The translations under genes were made by a program, and so were the position numbers. 31,600 nt of DNA from Annulohypoxylon bovei var. microspora (Eukaryota > Ascomycota > Sordariomycetes > Xylariales > Hypoxylaceae): the NCBI GenBank assembly GCA_022836615.1, contig MU405440.1, positions 1 to 31,600 of the forward strand. The letters run 5' to 3'. The notes beneath the pieces were generated by a model that worked only from the letters and a program-made list of their open reading frames with translations, ran no database searches and had not been told where the DNA came from. Positions 11,030 to 22,486 of this stretch are shown here, piece after piece (position 1 is the stretch's first letter; each line of letters begins with the position of its first letter).

Positions 11030-11967
11030 GATTCGTACTCTTGAATTTTATCGCATTGTCGCGTGGTTCGTTGGGAGGAATAGGCTTGTGATGCAATGTA
11101 TATGCACCACTTCTCGATTGATCTATCGTTTATTGTTTGTTGTATATGGACTTGTTGTGCGGGTAGAAACGTTCAATGTTGTTCTTGCGAGATGCGGAGA
11201 GGCGCGAATGCAGTCTTTAGAAATTCAATTCAATAAGAAAATGATGCTAGACGTGTCGAGCTAAGCAGTTGCTAAGGTAAGGTAGATCCAGGTAAATGGG
11301 TAGGTACCCACTTCTATGCTTTCACCGTTACTAGATCAGGGCTAGCGGCTATCTAGTACCTAGTACTTTAGCGCATTCCTAGGTACCTACAATTAGGGAA
11401 GGCGGTCAACACTTGATGGCAAAAATAAAGTATGGTCTGGGACTATACTGGCAGAACATCTACCAATAAACAAAGTAAGCTCGAGCTGTAGCCTATGGTA
11501 ACCTAGCAGCTCAAGCATTCAGCTATCACCTCCAGCGCTATCACTCGACGAGAAAAAGCAAAACTCAGAGTTATCTACCTACTTACCTACTGCCTACCTA
11601 GATTCTGTTCTTCTAGTATGTTCTAACATATTCACTTTACTATTTCGATTCTTCATACTCACAATGTCTCCAGTGATATGGGCTTGTAGATCAACAATAT
11701 CGTCACAGTCTACCTAATCAACTAAGTCCATTCCTTACGCCCGTTAAATAGTATAAAACTACAGCCACACTCAGTCTCCAGGTGAAACTGATGTCATATT
11801 ACCTACCAAGGTAGATACATAGTTTCTAAGCCCAAGTTTGGCTTGTTTCTCGTTTAAAAGTCGCACATTATCAATTTCATTTCCCACTTGTCAGTCAAGT
11901 GTATCATTAGTTTTCTACAAACAGTAGGTAAATGAACGGTGAAAAGAGATGAAGCAAGCGTGGCAAA
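11030..11967. promoter_or_regulatory. Shared divergent spacer between nup192 and tel1
   Basis: These 938 bp separate the two start codons, so both promoters must lie here. The region is moderately AT-rich and carries several TAGGTA/TACCTA clusters (cctaggtaccta at 11378-11389; ctacctacttacctactgcc beginning at 11575). No coding sequence is credible. I could not identify a clear TATA or CCAAT element for either gene. Confidence 0.5.
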
Positions 11968-14900
11968 ATGGCACCTCGACTGAGAGCGCGACAAATTACT
12001 ATGGATGGCGCCCGAAGTAAGTTACATAATTCTAGAAAAGACTATAGCCGAATGATACTAAAAGTGAGACAGTCGCTATCGAAAGTAGTAATAGTACTAC
12101 TCGTTCATCCGGCTTAGATGGTGAGACCGTTAATTCTTTCCATATTTAGATGGCAATACACCAATATTAACTATATTCACTTACTTAGATTTAATTCATA
12201 TATTCAAGGAACAAGCGAAGGCCTCAAATTTGTGAGTAGTTGTCGACAAAAATTACTGACCTTCGAATTGACATTTTTTAGTTCGAATCTAGATGACAAG
12301 AGCTACCACATAACCTTTGAGGCTCTCTTCCGGTGTTCACTGGCTGAGAAACAAGCTTACTATGCCAAGAAGACCACCGCTGCCGGTAGGCTTTCTAAGT
12401 GTGCAGAAGCACTCCGCCTCGGTATCGAGTTAGGGGCAGGCAAGGTAAAACGGAAAACCGTTCTCGCTATCATTGACCACGTTACTCAGACTCTGCCACA
12501 CTCTGAGGACGATCTGGTCCCGCCGCTTGTTCAGGATTATATCAAAGCGCTGTCCGCTCTCCTGAATCACGCTGTCAATGTCGAGCTCATTGCCACGGGA
12601 GGTGGCGAGGGTTGGTTCACGTGCGTTGACTTCGCCGTTGATATCTTGACCTTATACCTGGCAGCTACCGATAGAGATTTGGCCCCTTCGCGAGCTTCGC
12701 CGGCGCCGGGAACAGCCCAGGCAGCATCTTCGATATTGTCAACTCCCAGATCTACGTCCGTATCCCAACGAGCCAGTCAAGTTTCACGTAGTCATTTACC
12801 AGACCTTCTACAATGTCTTCTTCATCTCGTATCTACCCCAAATGCACCTCTTCTGCAGCGTTCAAAGGAGATCTCATCTGTTATCATTCAGATCCTCCAG
12901 CTCCGCTCTCTCGGAATAAGCCAGCTGCATCAACTAGCATTCGCCTTGGTTAACAAGCTCTTCGTAGCATCGCAGACGGATGATTCCGACCATGCGAACT
13001 CTTTGGCTATGGACTGCCTGCCGTTAGTGAGCCAATGGTGGCAAACGAAGGCGGCTTCTACACACGATGCACTTCTCAATGGTGTCCGTATCGAGATGCT
13101 GAAGCTCCTATTCAATTTTCACCTCCAACTTGAGTTTCTAATCAAGCAAGACAACAAACCCTCACTCCTTGGGGATGTTGAAAATCTAGCGGAGTTATTC
13201 TGGAGCGAATATTCCAGACGGGAGGAACGCGCTCAGCTTCAACAAGACGATTTAACATATTCATCCACACCTCGCGGTAACCCGACATTTCAGGTGCAAT
13301 CATTCTCTTTACGGCCGTTTAATGTTGACGGTGAGAAAAATTGGGCAGTCGTACACATTCTAGCCCTTCTCGAATGTCTAATGTGGAAAGGCTCTCAGCA
13401 GTCGCACACTGCTTTAGCCGACGATGAACAACCGCGGAAGAAGCAACGAATTACTGCAGGCTTTAGTCGACTTCGCCAAAAACTACGCTCTATCGACCAG
13501 TCTATACAGTATACCGCGCTTCAGATCATACCTTTTTTTGTCTCAAATCTCAAGGTTGAGATCGATGAGATGTCAGAACTGCTATCCTTTTTAATAGGTC
13601 AAATCACTAGCAAGAAGAGCAAAGTATCTACGTGGGCTATGATTGCCTGCGCGAGGTCGGTCTTATATGTATATCACGTCAATACCGTATACTAACCTTC
13701 GACTAGCTTAACTCCCCAAGCCAGCGCCGCTGATGACGGCCTACGCGCGCTTTGGAAGCAAGTATGGCAGATCGCAGTACGAGCTGTTAGCATGACTGCA
13801 TGCTGCCGCGCCTCGAGCGTTCTGCTCCATTCTATCATAACTCATGAACTGGTGCCATATCGTGATATCGCCGATGATATTAACAGCATGATCATGAGTG
13901 CTGATGTGAATGGGCCGGCTGTCGTGGTGGATTCTTCTCTAGTCCTCATGACCACCCTTCTTAATCTTCGAAACTTTCAAGTGCCGAGTGCCAGTTATGC
14001 AACCTGCAATCATGTAGTTCGCTGGATGTTTTTCAGATGGGATCCTGGTGAGTGAAACCTGATGCCCAAATTCTATCTTAAATCTAACTATTGCAAAACT
14101 GTAGCCGATATAGGATTCATATCGTCATATTCTAGTCATGTTATGCCGGTGGATATCGTCAACTTAATGAGAGCATCATACGGCGATGAGAGGTTAACGT
14201 TGTCTCGGTCATCTCAGACGATCTCCGGGCAAATTGGAGAGACACTGTGTCTTCTCAGGAATCGCGAAAGCCTGATCAAGTACCTGCTTCTATTAGATCC
14301 CGACACACCTGGATCTTCTATAGATTCCAATCAGCAACTACCTATGACTGCAGCGACACAACTCAGCGATAGCTCAAATTCTCACAGCACGAAGAAACTT
14401 ATAGCAGAACTCTTCCATCCGAAACTCGAGGAAATCAAAAACCTGTGTGAGTCATGGGACAAACAGAAAGACAAGTCAGCCCAGATCACGCCGGAGAAAC
14501 TCCAAAGCGTGATCGCTTCTTTGACTGTCGGTGCCCTCATCCTTCCTGAGATAATGGAGGCGAATTCAACACAATCCCAAGAGATTCAACATTCACTATT
14601 TCCAACGCTTCAGACTGCTTTGGCTGGTGTTTCGAACACATCCGAGAACCAGGCTCTCTATGACTGCCTTCTTATGTCAGTTCGTTCTTATATACCAACA
14701 TTATCGAGTACCGAGTTAAGCAGGTTGGGTAAAGAGTGGAAGCATCTTCATCAACTCCTCTTCGAAATATCTGGTGCTTTTCGCAAGAGATCTGGAAGTC
14801 AGTTAGCTAATAATGACGATGACTTCATGGACATTGACGACGAATTTGAATCCAAAGAACGCCGATCCAACACATCGTCCAAGTCAATCGAAATATCCCG

Positions 14901-17900
14901 CCATGAAGCCTCTATTAATCTACAAGCAGCAACTTTTTATTCTGACACTAATCAAAGGCTTCGTCTTCTCGATATCTTGTATGAAGATAATGGCCAAATT
15001 GGGCTCATCCCGGCGTCGTTTCTCGATGAACTTTTGGAATTGCCTGATGAAGAACTACTTTCGTGTCGCTGTTTTATCCGGGATTTATTTGACTCTGACC
15101 TCATAATTAATCCGGACGATGCCGATAGAGTGATCGTCCGAATCGGCGAGTTACTCGGTAGCACGGCCTTTTCGAGTTGTGAAGTTGCTTTAAACGTATG
15201 TCTCGACGTGATGGAAGGTCTCATGCCAATATGGTCCGACAGCAATAACGAAATAGCATCTCGCGTGGGCGATTTGTACTACTACTTTCTTAATCCAGGA
15301 CTTAAGAATAATATACTCTCATCAAGCGTCCAGATGTCGCTGGCTCGGCTACTTCTCCGTCTAATCCAAGTCAACGAAAAGTATCCAGAAACGATCAAGA
15401 TGGATCCTCCAAGCACATCACTACTTAGTATACTAGGAGAAGGAGAAATACCTGTCAAGTATTATATCGGATGTCGTTTGCCAAGCTTGTTTGGCCGATA
15501 CGTTTTGAAGTCCCACGACGAAGTTTTAGTTGACGTCCTCCGAGTTCTTCCGAGCAAAAGCGATTTTCTCGAGGGCATAGCCTTGAGATTATTCGTGCTC
15601 GCAGAATTAGCACGGGAGTGGCCTACCCTCCTCCGGCGCGGCATATATCATATATTCGAGATTCCGGGGGAAATCCCTAGTTCGATGAGACACGCGGAAC
15701 GTTGCCTCAATAATATATCCGCCTCTTTAAAACTCGAAAGTGCACGGCAGCTGTTTGATTTGTTTGCGCCTCAACTACTCTATACTTGGCTCGAAATCAA
15801 GAGCATCGACGATATTCCATTTACGATTTTCGGCTTCTCAACCCTTAAGGAATTGCTACAACGCGCACAGTCCGAGGTTGTAGCTCTGATGGTGATGCGA
15901 GGACAGGACGAGGCAGCGGCAAAATTAGCAACAACTCTTGGTGATAGCTTCGCGGAACTAATCCAGCGCAATTTTTCAAGGGTCATCGCGTACAGTATGG
16001 CGCATGATATCAGCATGCCCAAGGCAGAGCAGCAGCGAAGCGGTGAAAGTCGATTACGGAAGATCCTTGGCCGAGAAGCATTTCTCGAGGGCATATATAT
16101 CAATTTTGCTGATATCATTGGACTATTCTTCAGCCTCATTGATCAAGAAAACCCAATCGAGGAGTCGTGGGCCAGAGACCCAAATTTCAAGTACGCTGCC
16201 GAATCAATGGCAGATATCAAGAAATGCGGCCACTCCGAAATTGGCCTGTCGCCGAACCAGCAGCCCATGTTCCGGGCCAAGTATCTAACAAGAGAGATAG
16301 CTCTACTATGCAGTCGAACAGAATATGAAATGTCTGACTTGTGGACGCCGGCACTCGTGGTCAGCGTTTCCAGGAAGCTATTCGATGGCGTACATGCCGC
16401 ATTAGGACCTTTGCATACATGTTCCGTCCTTCGAAAGGTGCGGGTCCTCATCTGTCTGGCAGGCCGGCATGCTTGGGAATCGTATACCTTGGAGATGCTC
16501 CTACAAGCCATACGTCCTCTCATTGTTGACACGGAATGTGCAGACGATGCACTTGGGATGAGCCAATACCTCCTAGAAAATGGATCAAAATCATTGTCAA
16601 AGTCGCCTTCGTTCCTAGCTGGCTATGCCTTATCTGCGCTGGCTTCACTCCGCATATTCCTAGAAACTAGTCAATCTAGTACAACCCAGGAAAGCCAGTT
16701 CAAGGCTACCATGAGCAAAGCCCAGATGTTCCATTCGTGGTTTACAAAATACCTAGAAAATTACGAGTCTCCTGCCTTTCGAGACACCGAACAACGTGAA
16801 GCATTTAATACCATTACGGGATCTGCGGCCCACGTCCGATCCTCAGGAAATGCGGAACGAGGCTCTCACGAGAGTAGACTTCTACTAGAGATTCTTCAAG
16901 ATGGCACGCATGGATACCAGTTGCTAAACGAACCTTCACGCAAACTGGCGCTAGAAATGCTTTGTAGTCACTTCACGATTCCGATTTCTCACGGCGCGGA
17001 CGTGGTCGGTTCTGACGAAGAGGCATTGACCTGGATTTCTGTTGTCTGGAAGAGCTGTCAGACACAGGGTCTGAGCAACGAGTACCTTGCTTGGGCAGGT
17101 CGAGTTGTCGGTAGAGGGTTTGGTGCATCCGGCCACGTCGATCAAGACCTACTACGAGAATCCGAGCTATCAAGATACTATAATTTATCGGTAGACGCCT
17201 CTAGATCGGAGCATGGCCTGCTAAGTCTCCTGCAATCTTTAACATCTGACAGCGATGGCTATAAAGCGGGACTTGCAGAGTCAGCATTAAGGACGATCGT
17301 CTCGGATGCTGCAGCCCATGGTGATGATGCCTTGCTCGTGGTTTGTCAGAAGGTCTTGTCCGATCAGCTTCTTGCTACATCAGATTGGGCGCCCTATCGA
17401 ACACCGCCATCCGATAATCCGCCTGTCAGTCCCGTTTATGAAGACTACGCGCTCTCTAGTGAAGCATTTGAGAATGCAAAGTGGGCACAAGGTGTTACTG
17501 TGTATCTAGCACAGTCCAATCCCGATAATGTCATTCTCAATGCTTTACCTCCGATACTCACAAACATCAAAGGCTTTGCTCAACAAGCATTTCCGTACAT
17601 TATCCATCTAGTCCTCTTATTCGAACGGGAAAAGCAACATTCCGCTAAACGTAACCTGTCCAGTGCGCTTAAAACCTGGCTCAAGCTAGATTCACCAGCA
17701 GCGAAAGAAAACATAGGTCTCATAATAAATGCTATTCTGTACTTAAGGACACAATGGCTACCTAAAGAAAATTCCATTGCCGACCGAGCTCAATGGCTTG
17801 ATCTCGACCTTCTCTTGGTTGCTTCGGCGGCTACAAAATGTGGCATGTTCAAAACAGCATTGCTATTCGTTGAGATGGCATCTGCAGACGGATCGCGAAC

Positions 17901-20900
17901 ATCTCGTCGCTCATCTGCCGCCCGAGCTCAGGAATCTACGGACGTCGTGATGGACATCTTCGAGAGCATTGATGATCCCGATGCCTATTATGGTCTCAGT
18001 CATACCTCAAGTTTGAGTAATGTACTAGCGCGACTTGAGTACGAAAAGAACGGCAGTATGAGTCTAGCATTCCGTGGCGCACAGTACGATAGCCACATTC
18101 GGAGGGGAGATCCAGCCGCCAATATTGATACCCAATCGCTGGTAGGAACGCTCGGTAATCTTGGGCTATCAGGATTGTCACATTCTCTTCTCCAGACCCA
18201 GCAGAGCCTAGACAGTTCATCAACTACCGTGGAAAGCACTTTCAATACAGCTAGGCGGCTAGAAATATGGAACCTGCCTGCTCCAGCATCTACTGAAAAT
18301 CCATCTGTCACCCTGTATAAAGCATACCAGACCTGGCATCAAGCCACCGAGCTCGACCTCGCGAGAAAGGTTACCCACGATTGTTTTAGCGAAACTATGC
18401 GGAGCATAGTCAAGAATGACCTTAGCCCGGCTCGCCTCCGTCGCTATCTTGGCACACTAGCTGTCCTGACAGAACTTAATGATGTTATTGAGATGGCTGA
18501 CTCTTCCGAACTTGACAAGATCTTAACAACATTCACAGATCGCTCTCAATGGATGAAAAGCGGACGGTATGAGGATGTCAGCCAAATCCTATCCTGCAGA
18601 GAAACTACTTTGAGTTTGCTAGCCCAGACTTCTCAACGCCGTGGAATGACAAAGGTAAACCCGCCGGAAGCGACATTGGCACAGATAAAGTCGATGCTGT
18701 TGTCGTCTGGCGTATATAGGCACCACCAAGCTACGCAAGAGTCTCTGAATATTGCAACATCCCTGACAGACCTAGTACTACCCAGTACAAGTCTTGGTTT
18801 GCATCTTGATTCTATAGCAAAATTTGAGGCAGCCGAATCTCTCTGGGATCATGGCGAGATGACGTCTTCCATCCATATGCTACAAAGTATCGACGAAGAC
18901 CCGAACCTCAAGAAACAAACCATTCCTATCAGTCGACCGGATCTGCTATCGAAGACTGGATATCAGATATCCGTAGCAAAGTTGGAAAAACCTGATACCA
19001 TCCAGAAAGACTACTTACAACCTGCGTTAAAGGAGCTTAAAGGGAAGACAGATGGCCAAGAGGCCGGTAAGGTCTACCATCAGTTCGCCATGTTCTGTGA
19101 TGAACAGTTGCAGAACCCAGACGGACTCGAAGACTTGGCTCGTTTACAGCATCTGAGGAAGGGGAAAAGTGATGAGGTTTCGCAACTTGAGATGATCATG
19201 TCCGCAGAGAGGGACTCTCAGAAGAAGCAAAAGTACCAGGGCCATCTTGCCAAAGCAAGACAATGGCTCGGGTTAGACGAGCAGGAGTTACGTCGAGCCG
19301 AGCAAAGCCGAACCGAATTTGTTAGGTTAAGTTTGGAGAATTATCTCCTCTCGCTGGTATCCTGCGACGACCATAATAACGACGCCTTGAGATTCACAGC
19401 TTTGTGGTTAGAGAGGTCTGATGAAAACATCACTAATGAGGCCGCCAGGAAAAACATCGACAAGGTTGCAACCCGGAAGTTCGCCCCGCTGATGAATCAA
19501 CTTACTTCACGTCTAGTCAATCAAGAAAGCCCCTTTCAGAAGCTTCTTTTTAAGCTTGTCTATCGTATCTGTGTTGATCATCCTTATCACGGGATGTATC
19601 AGATATGGTCAGGATGGTGGTCACGGACGAATAAAACCGATGATGTGGCAGTTCTCCGACAAAAGGCTACGGAAATGGTTGGTAGAAGACTTGCCGAAAC
19701 GGACTCAGTAGCAACTATATGGACCGCGATCGATAAGACCAATAAGGCCTACCATAAGTTGGCGACCGAACGAGATGCTGATCGCTATAAGGCAGGGCAA
19801 AAGATCGCAGTCAGAGAGTCCCCTGCTGGTTCTGCCCTTTCGAGTACTCTAGCTAAATGGCATATACCACCCCCTACGATGCAAATCGAACTCCAGGTCA
19901 GCCGAGACTACAGTCAAATTCCATATATTTCGAAGGTCGAGTCGAGTATGTCCATCGCTTCTGGCGTAAGCGCACCAAAGATCATCACCGTGGTTGGGTC
20001 CAATGGGCAACAATTTAAGCAGCTTGTCAAAGGAGGGAACGATGACTTACGCCAGGACGCAATCATGGAACAGGTCTTTGCCGCCGTGTCGTCCGTGCTA
20101 AAGCTTCACCGATCTACCCAGCAGCGCAACCTTGGGATCAGAACATACAAGGTCTTACCTCTGACTTCCGCCTCCGGACTTATCGAATTCGTCTCGAATA
20201 CCATACCGCTCCACGAATACCTCATGCCGGCCCACGAGAAGTACCATCCAAAAGACCTCAAAGGATCACAGTGCCGGAAGGAGATTTCCCAAGTTCAGAA
20301 TAAATCGTCCGAGCTTCGCGTAGCCACTTATAAAAGAGTCACGGAGAAGTTCCAGCCCGTGATGCGCTACTTCTTTATGGAGAACTTCGTCGATCCGGAC
20401 GAGTGGTTTGCCAAGCGCACAGCCTACACCAGAACTACGGCGGCGATTTCTATACTGGGTCACGTCCTAGGCCTCGGTGATCGCCACGGTCACAACATTC
20501 TCCTCGATTCCAAAAGTGGAGAGGTGGTGCATATTGATTTAGGTGTGGCTTTTGAGATGGGCCGCATCCTCCCAGTTCCCGAGCTCGTGCCGTTCCGGCT
20601 CACGCGCGACATAGTCGACGGCATGGGCATCACCAAGACGGAAGGAGTGTTCCGGCGGTGCTGCGAGTTCACGCTCGACGCGCTGCGCGAGGAGACCTAC
20701 TCCATCATGACGATCCTCGACGTGCTGCGGTACGATCCCCTGTACTCGTGGTCCATCAGCCCCGTCCGCATGGCCAAGCTGCAGGACCCCCGGCGGGACG
20801 AGGCAGAGGGCGTGGCCGACGCGGACATGGGCCCCAAGAAGAAGAAGGGCGCCGGGGCCGCGGGCATGGTGAACGAGCCCAGCGAGGCCGACCGCGCGCT

Positions 20901-21094
20901 CGAGGTCGTGCGCAAGAAGCTCAGCAAGACGCTGAGCGTCACGGCTACGGTCAACGACCTGATCAACCAGGCCACCGACGAGAGAAATCTTGCGTTTTTG
21001 TATTCCGGTAAGTCTCTCTATTTAACTGGCGATGCCCGCTTTTGGCGTATAGTTTCTAACGGGGCGGTTTTTAGGTTGGGCTGCTTACGCTTAA
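11968..21094 (+). CDS. tel1: Tel1/ATM checkpoint kinase (PIKK family)
   Basis: Serine/threonine kinase that senses double-strand breaks through the Mre11 complex and maintains telomeres. Exons are 11968-12016, 12073-12120, 12189-12231, 12282-13655, 13707-14047, 14105-21007 and 21075-21094, giving 2925 residues, normal for fungal Tel1. The N-terminus carries a TAN-type motif (GLDDLIHIF, about residues 30-38), followed by helical repeats. The FAT domain is about 1860-2450 and the kinase about 2560-2830, with K2594 in QLVKGGNDDLRQD, catalytic DRHGHN at 2744-2749 and DLG at 2763-2765. The last exon completes the FATC end, GWAAYA. The start at 11968 has a good context (caaaATGgc) and gives MAPRLRARQITMDGAR before exon 2; an alternative ATG at 12001 is in the same frame. 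Intron 4 has a weak donor (GTCGGT). A lysine-rich stretch (PKKKKGAG) separates kinase and FATC. TAN, DRH and FATC together favour Tel1 over Mec1/ATR. Confidence 0.94.
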
Positions 21095-21859
21095 GCGTTT
21101 GCGCGTGTACGAGATTATACCCCTGTATATGTCGTTTTGCTGGTTTAGCTTAGATGAGTGAGATCATTGATGTACCAATATCAAATAGAAGATGTATTTC
21201 TTGGGGGGTTGGGATGTCGGTTTCGGTTTCAGTCAGTAAATCTAGGCTCAAGATGCAATATATTAACTCATTCCAATTTGAAGACGTAGATCCAGCACAT
21301 TCAACAATTCAGGTCGGGCCAAATTTTCGAAGGTTCTTGATTAACTGATGTTTTCCAAGCCTGAACTGGCGATTATCAACAGCAATAGGATGGTCATCTT
21401 CCGAGCGTTCAACGCCACTTAGGTCACCACTACCCCTTACAGCTCCGGCGACAGAAACGCCAAAACTACACTAAAAATAGCCATATACAGGTCTAGACAG
21501 CCTCACTTTTAACTCACCGATAGCCAGTTCAGAAAATGACGATTAAATTAAATTAACTATTCTAAAAAAAGGAAATTAGTACGTTCGGGTCAATTTACGT
21601 CAGGTTAACTAGCTCGAATATGTAACTGAACTATTGGATGTGCTATGTATCTTTGTACATATTAACTATTAACTATATTTAATTATATTAAACAGGCAGG
21701 TAGGTAGGTAGGTAGGTAGGTAGGTAAGCCTGATCGAGAAACCAATATGACATTCGATGTATGTAGTTACACGATATCTGGAACACATGTATAATTTCGA
21801 ATGGTGAGTTATGTGCCTAGGTACCGAGGTAGGTCTACTATTACGTCAAACTACCATGA
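21095..21859. other. Convergent spacer between tel1 and vma22; no gene seen
   Basis: It holds the 3' untranslated regions of both genes and the (GGTA)n tract. A 64-codon frame at 21154-21348 has no recognisable features. AT-rich runs occur near 21540-21690. Confidence 0.55.
21698..21727. repeat. (GGTA)7 microsatellite
   Basis: Perfect tandem ggta units, about seven copies. The unit is the core of the TAGGTA motif that recurs across the window. It lies in the tel1/vma22 convergent spacer. Confidence 0.85.
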
Positions 21860-22486
21860 TCATACGGCAATCTCTGTGCCAACGCCGACCTCCTGTTCCT
21901 TCTTAGCAGCGGCAGCCTCGGCCTTAGCACGCTTCTTGCGAGCTCGGCGGACCTCTATCTCAACCTGCGCCATCTCGGCGTTGACGGAAACCAGTTTCGG
22001 GATGACCTGCTCGACAGCCTCGACACTCTGGGCCTGGGCCCGCCGCAAGGCCATGGGGGCGAGCAGCCCGAACCATCTCAGCGGGTCCCTCCGCTGCACC
22101 TTTGGAGAAGACGCACCAGCCCCCTCCTTTTCCCCCTCCTCCTCGACCTCGTCCTGAGCGCTGTCATCAACAGCGGCCCCTTCCTCCGGATCATGTGATG
22201 CTCGAGCGGGTTCAGACTCCGCACCTTGGGCGGAGACGGCGAATATGGGGGCGGAAGACTCCAAGGCGCTGTCGTCCTGTGCGACTGCTACCCTCCTGCT
22301 GGCTTGCATGCGTTCGTCGTACTGGTCTTGGCCGAAGCGCATACCGCGCTCGCCGGCGAAGTTTGCGCGCGCGATGTTCTGGTACATGCCTGCTTGCAGG
22401 CTGCTGAGCTGGTCTCGTAGGGTTGTGTACTCGTGTAGCAGATGGAGATAGCGCTCGAGCAGCTGGTCGATGTGATCGACCTCCAT
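21860..22486 (-). CDS. vma22: V-ATPase assembly factor Vma22 (CCDC115-like)
   Basis: Single-exon protein of 208 residues. The family acts in the ER with Vma12 to assemble the V0 sector of the vacuolar proton pump. The N-terminus is a predicted coiled coil (residues about 5-31, IDQLLERYLHLLHEYTTLRD), followed by the conserved-looking block NFAGERGMRFGQDQYDERMQ (42-61). A long acidic, low-complexity linker (about 70-128) leads to DPLRWFGLLAPMALRRAQ (134-151) and a basic coiled coil rich in Ala, Lys and Arg. There is no signal peptide or TM segment, as expected. The start used is the first ATG; an in-frame GTG lies 20 codons upstream. Assignment rests on the two conserved blocks and their spacing, recalled rather than aligned; a generic coiled-coil protein is the alternative. 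Confidence 0.75.
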   Translation of the reverse strand: MEVDHIDQLLERYLHLLHEYTTLRDQLSSLQAGMYQNIARANFAGERGMRFGQDQYDERMQASRRVAVAQDDSALESSAPIFAVSAQGAESEPARASHDPEEGAAVDDSAQDEVEEEGEKEGAGASSPKVQRRDPLRWFGLLAPMALRRAQAQSVEAVEQVIPKLVSVNAEMAQVEIEVRRARKKRAKAEAAAAKKEQEVGVGTEIAV

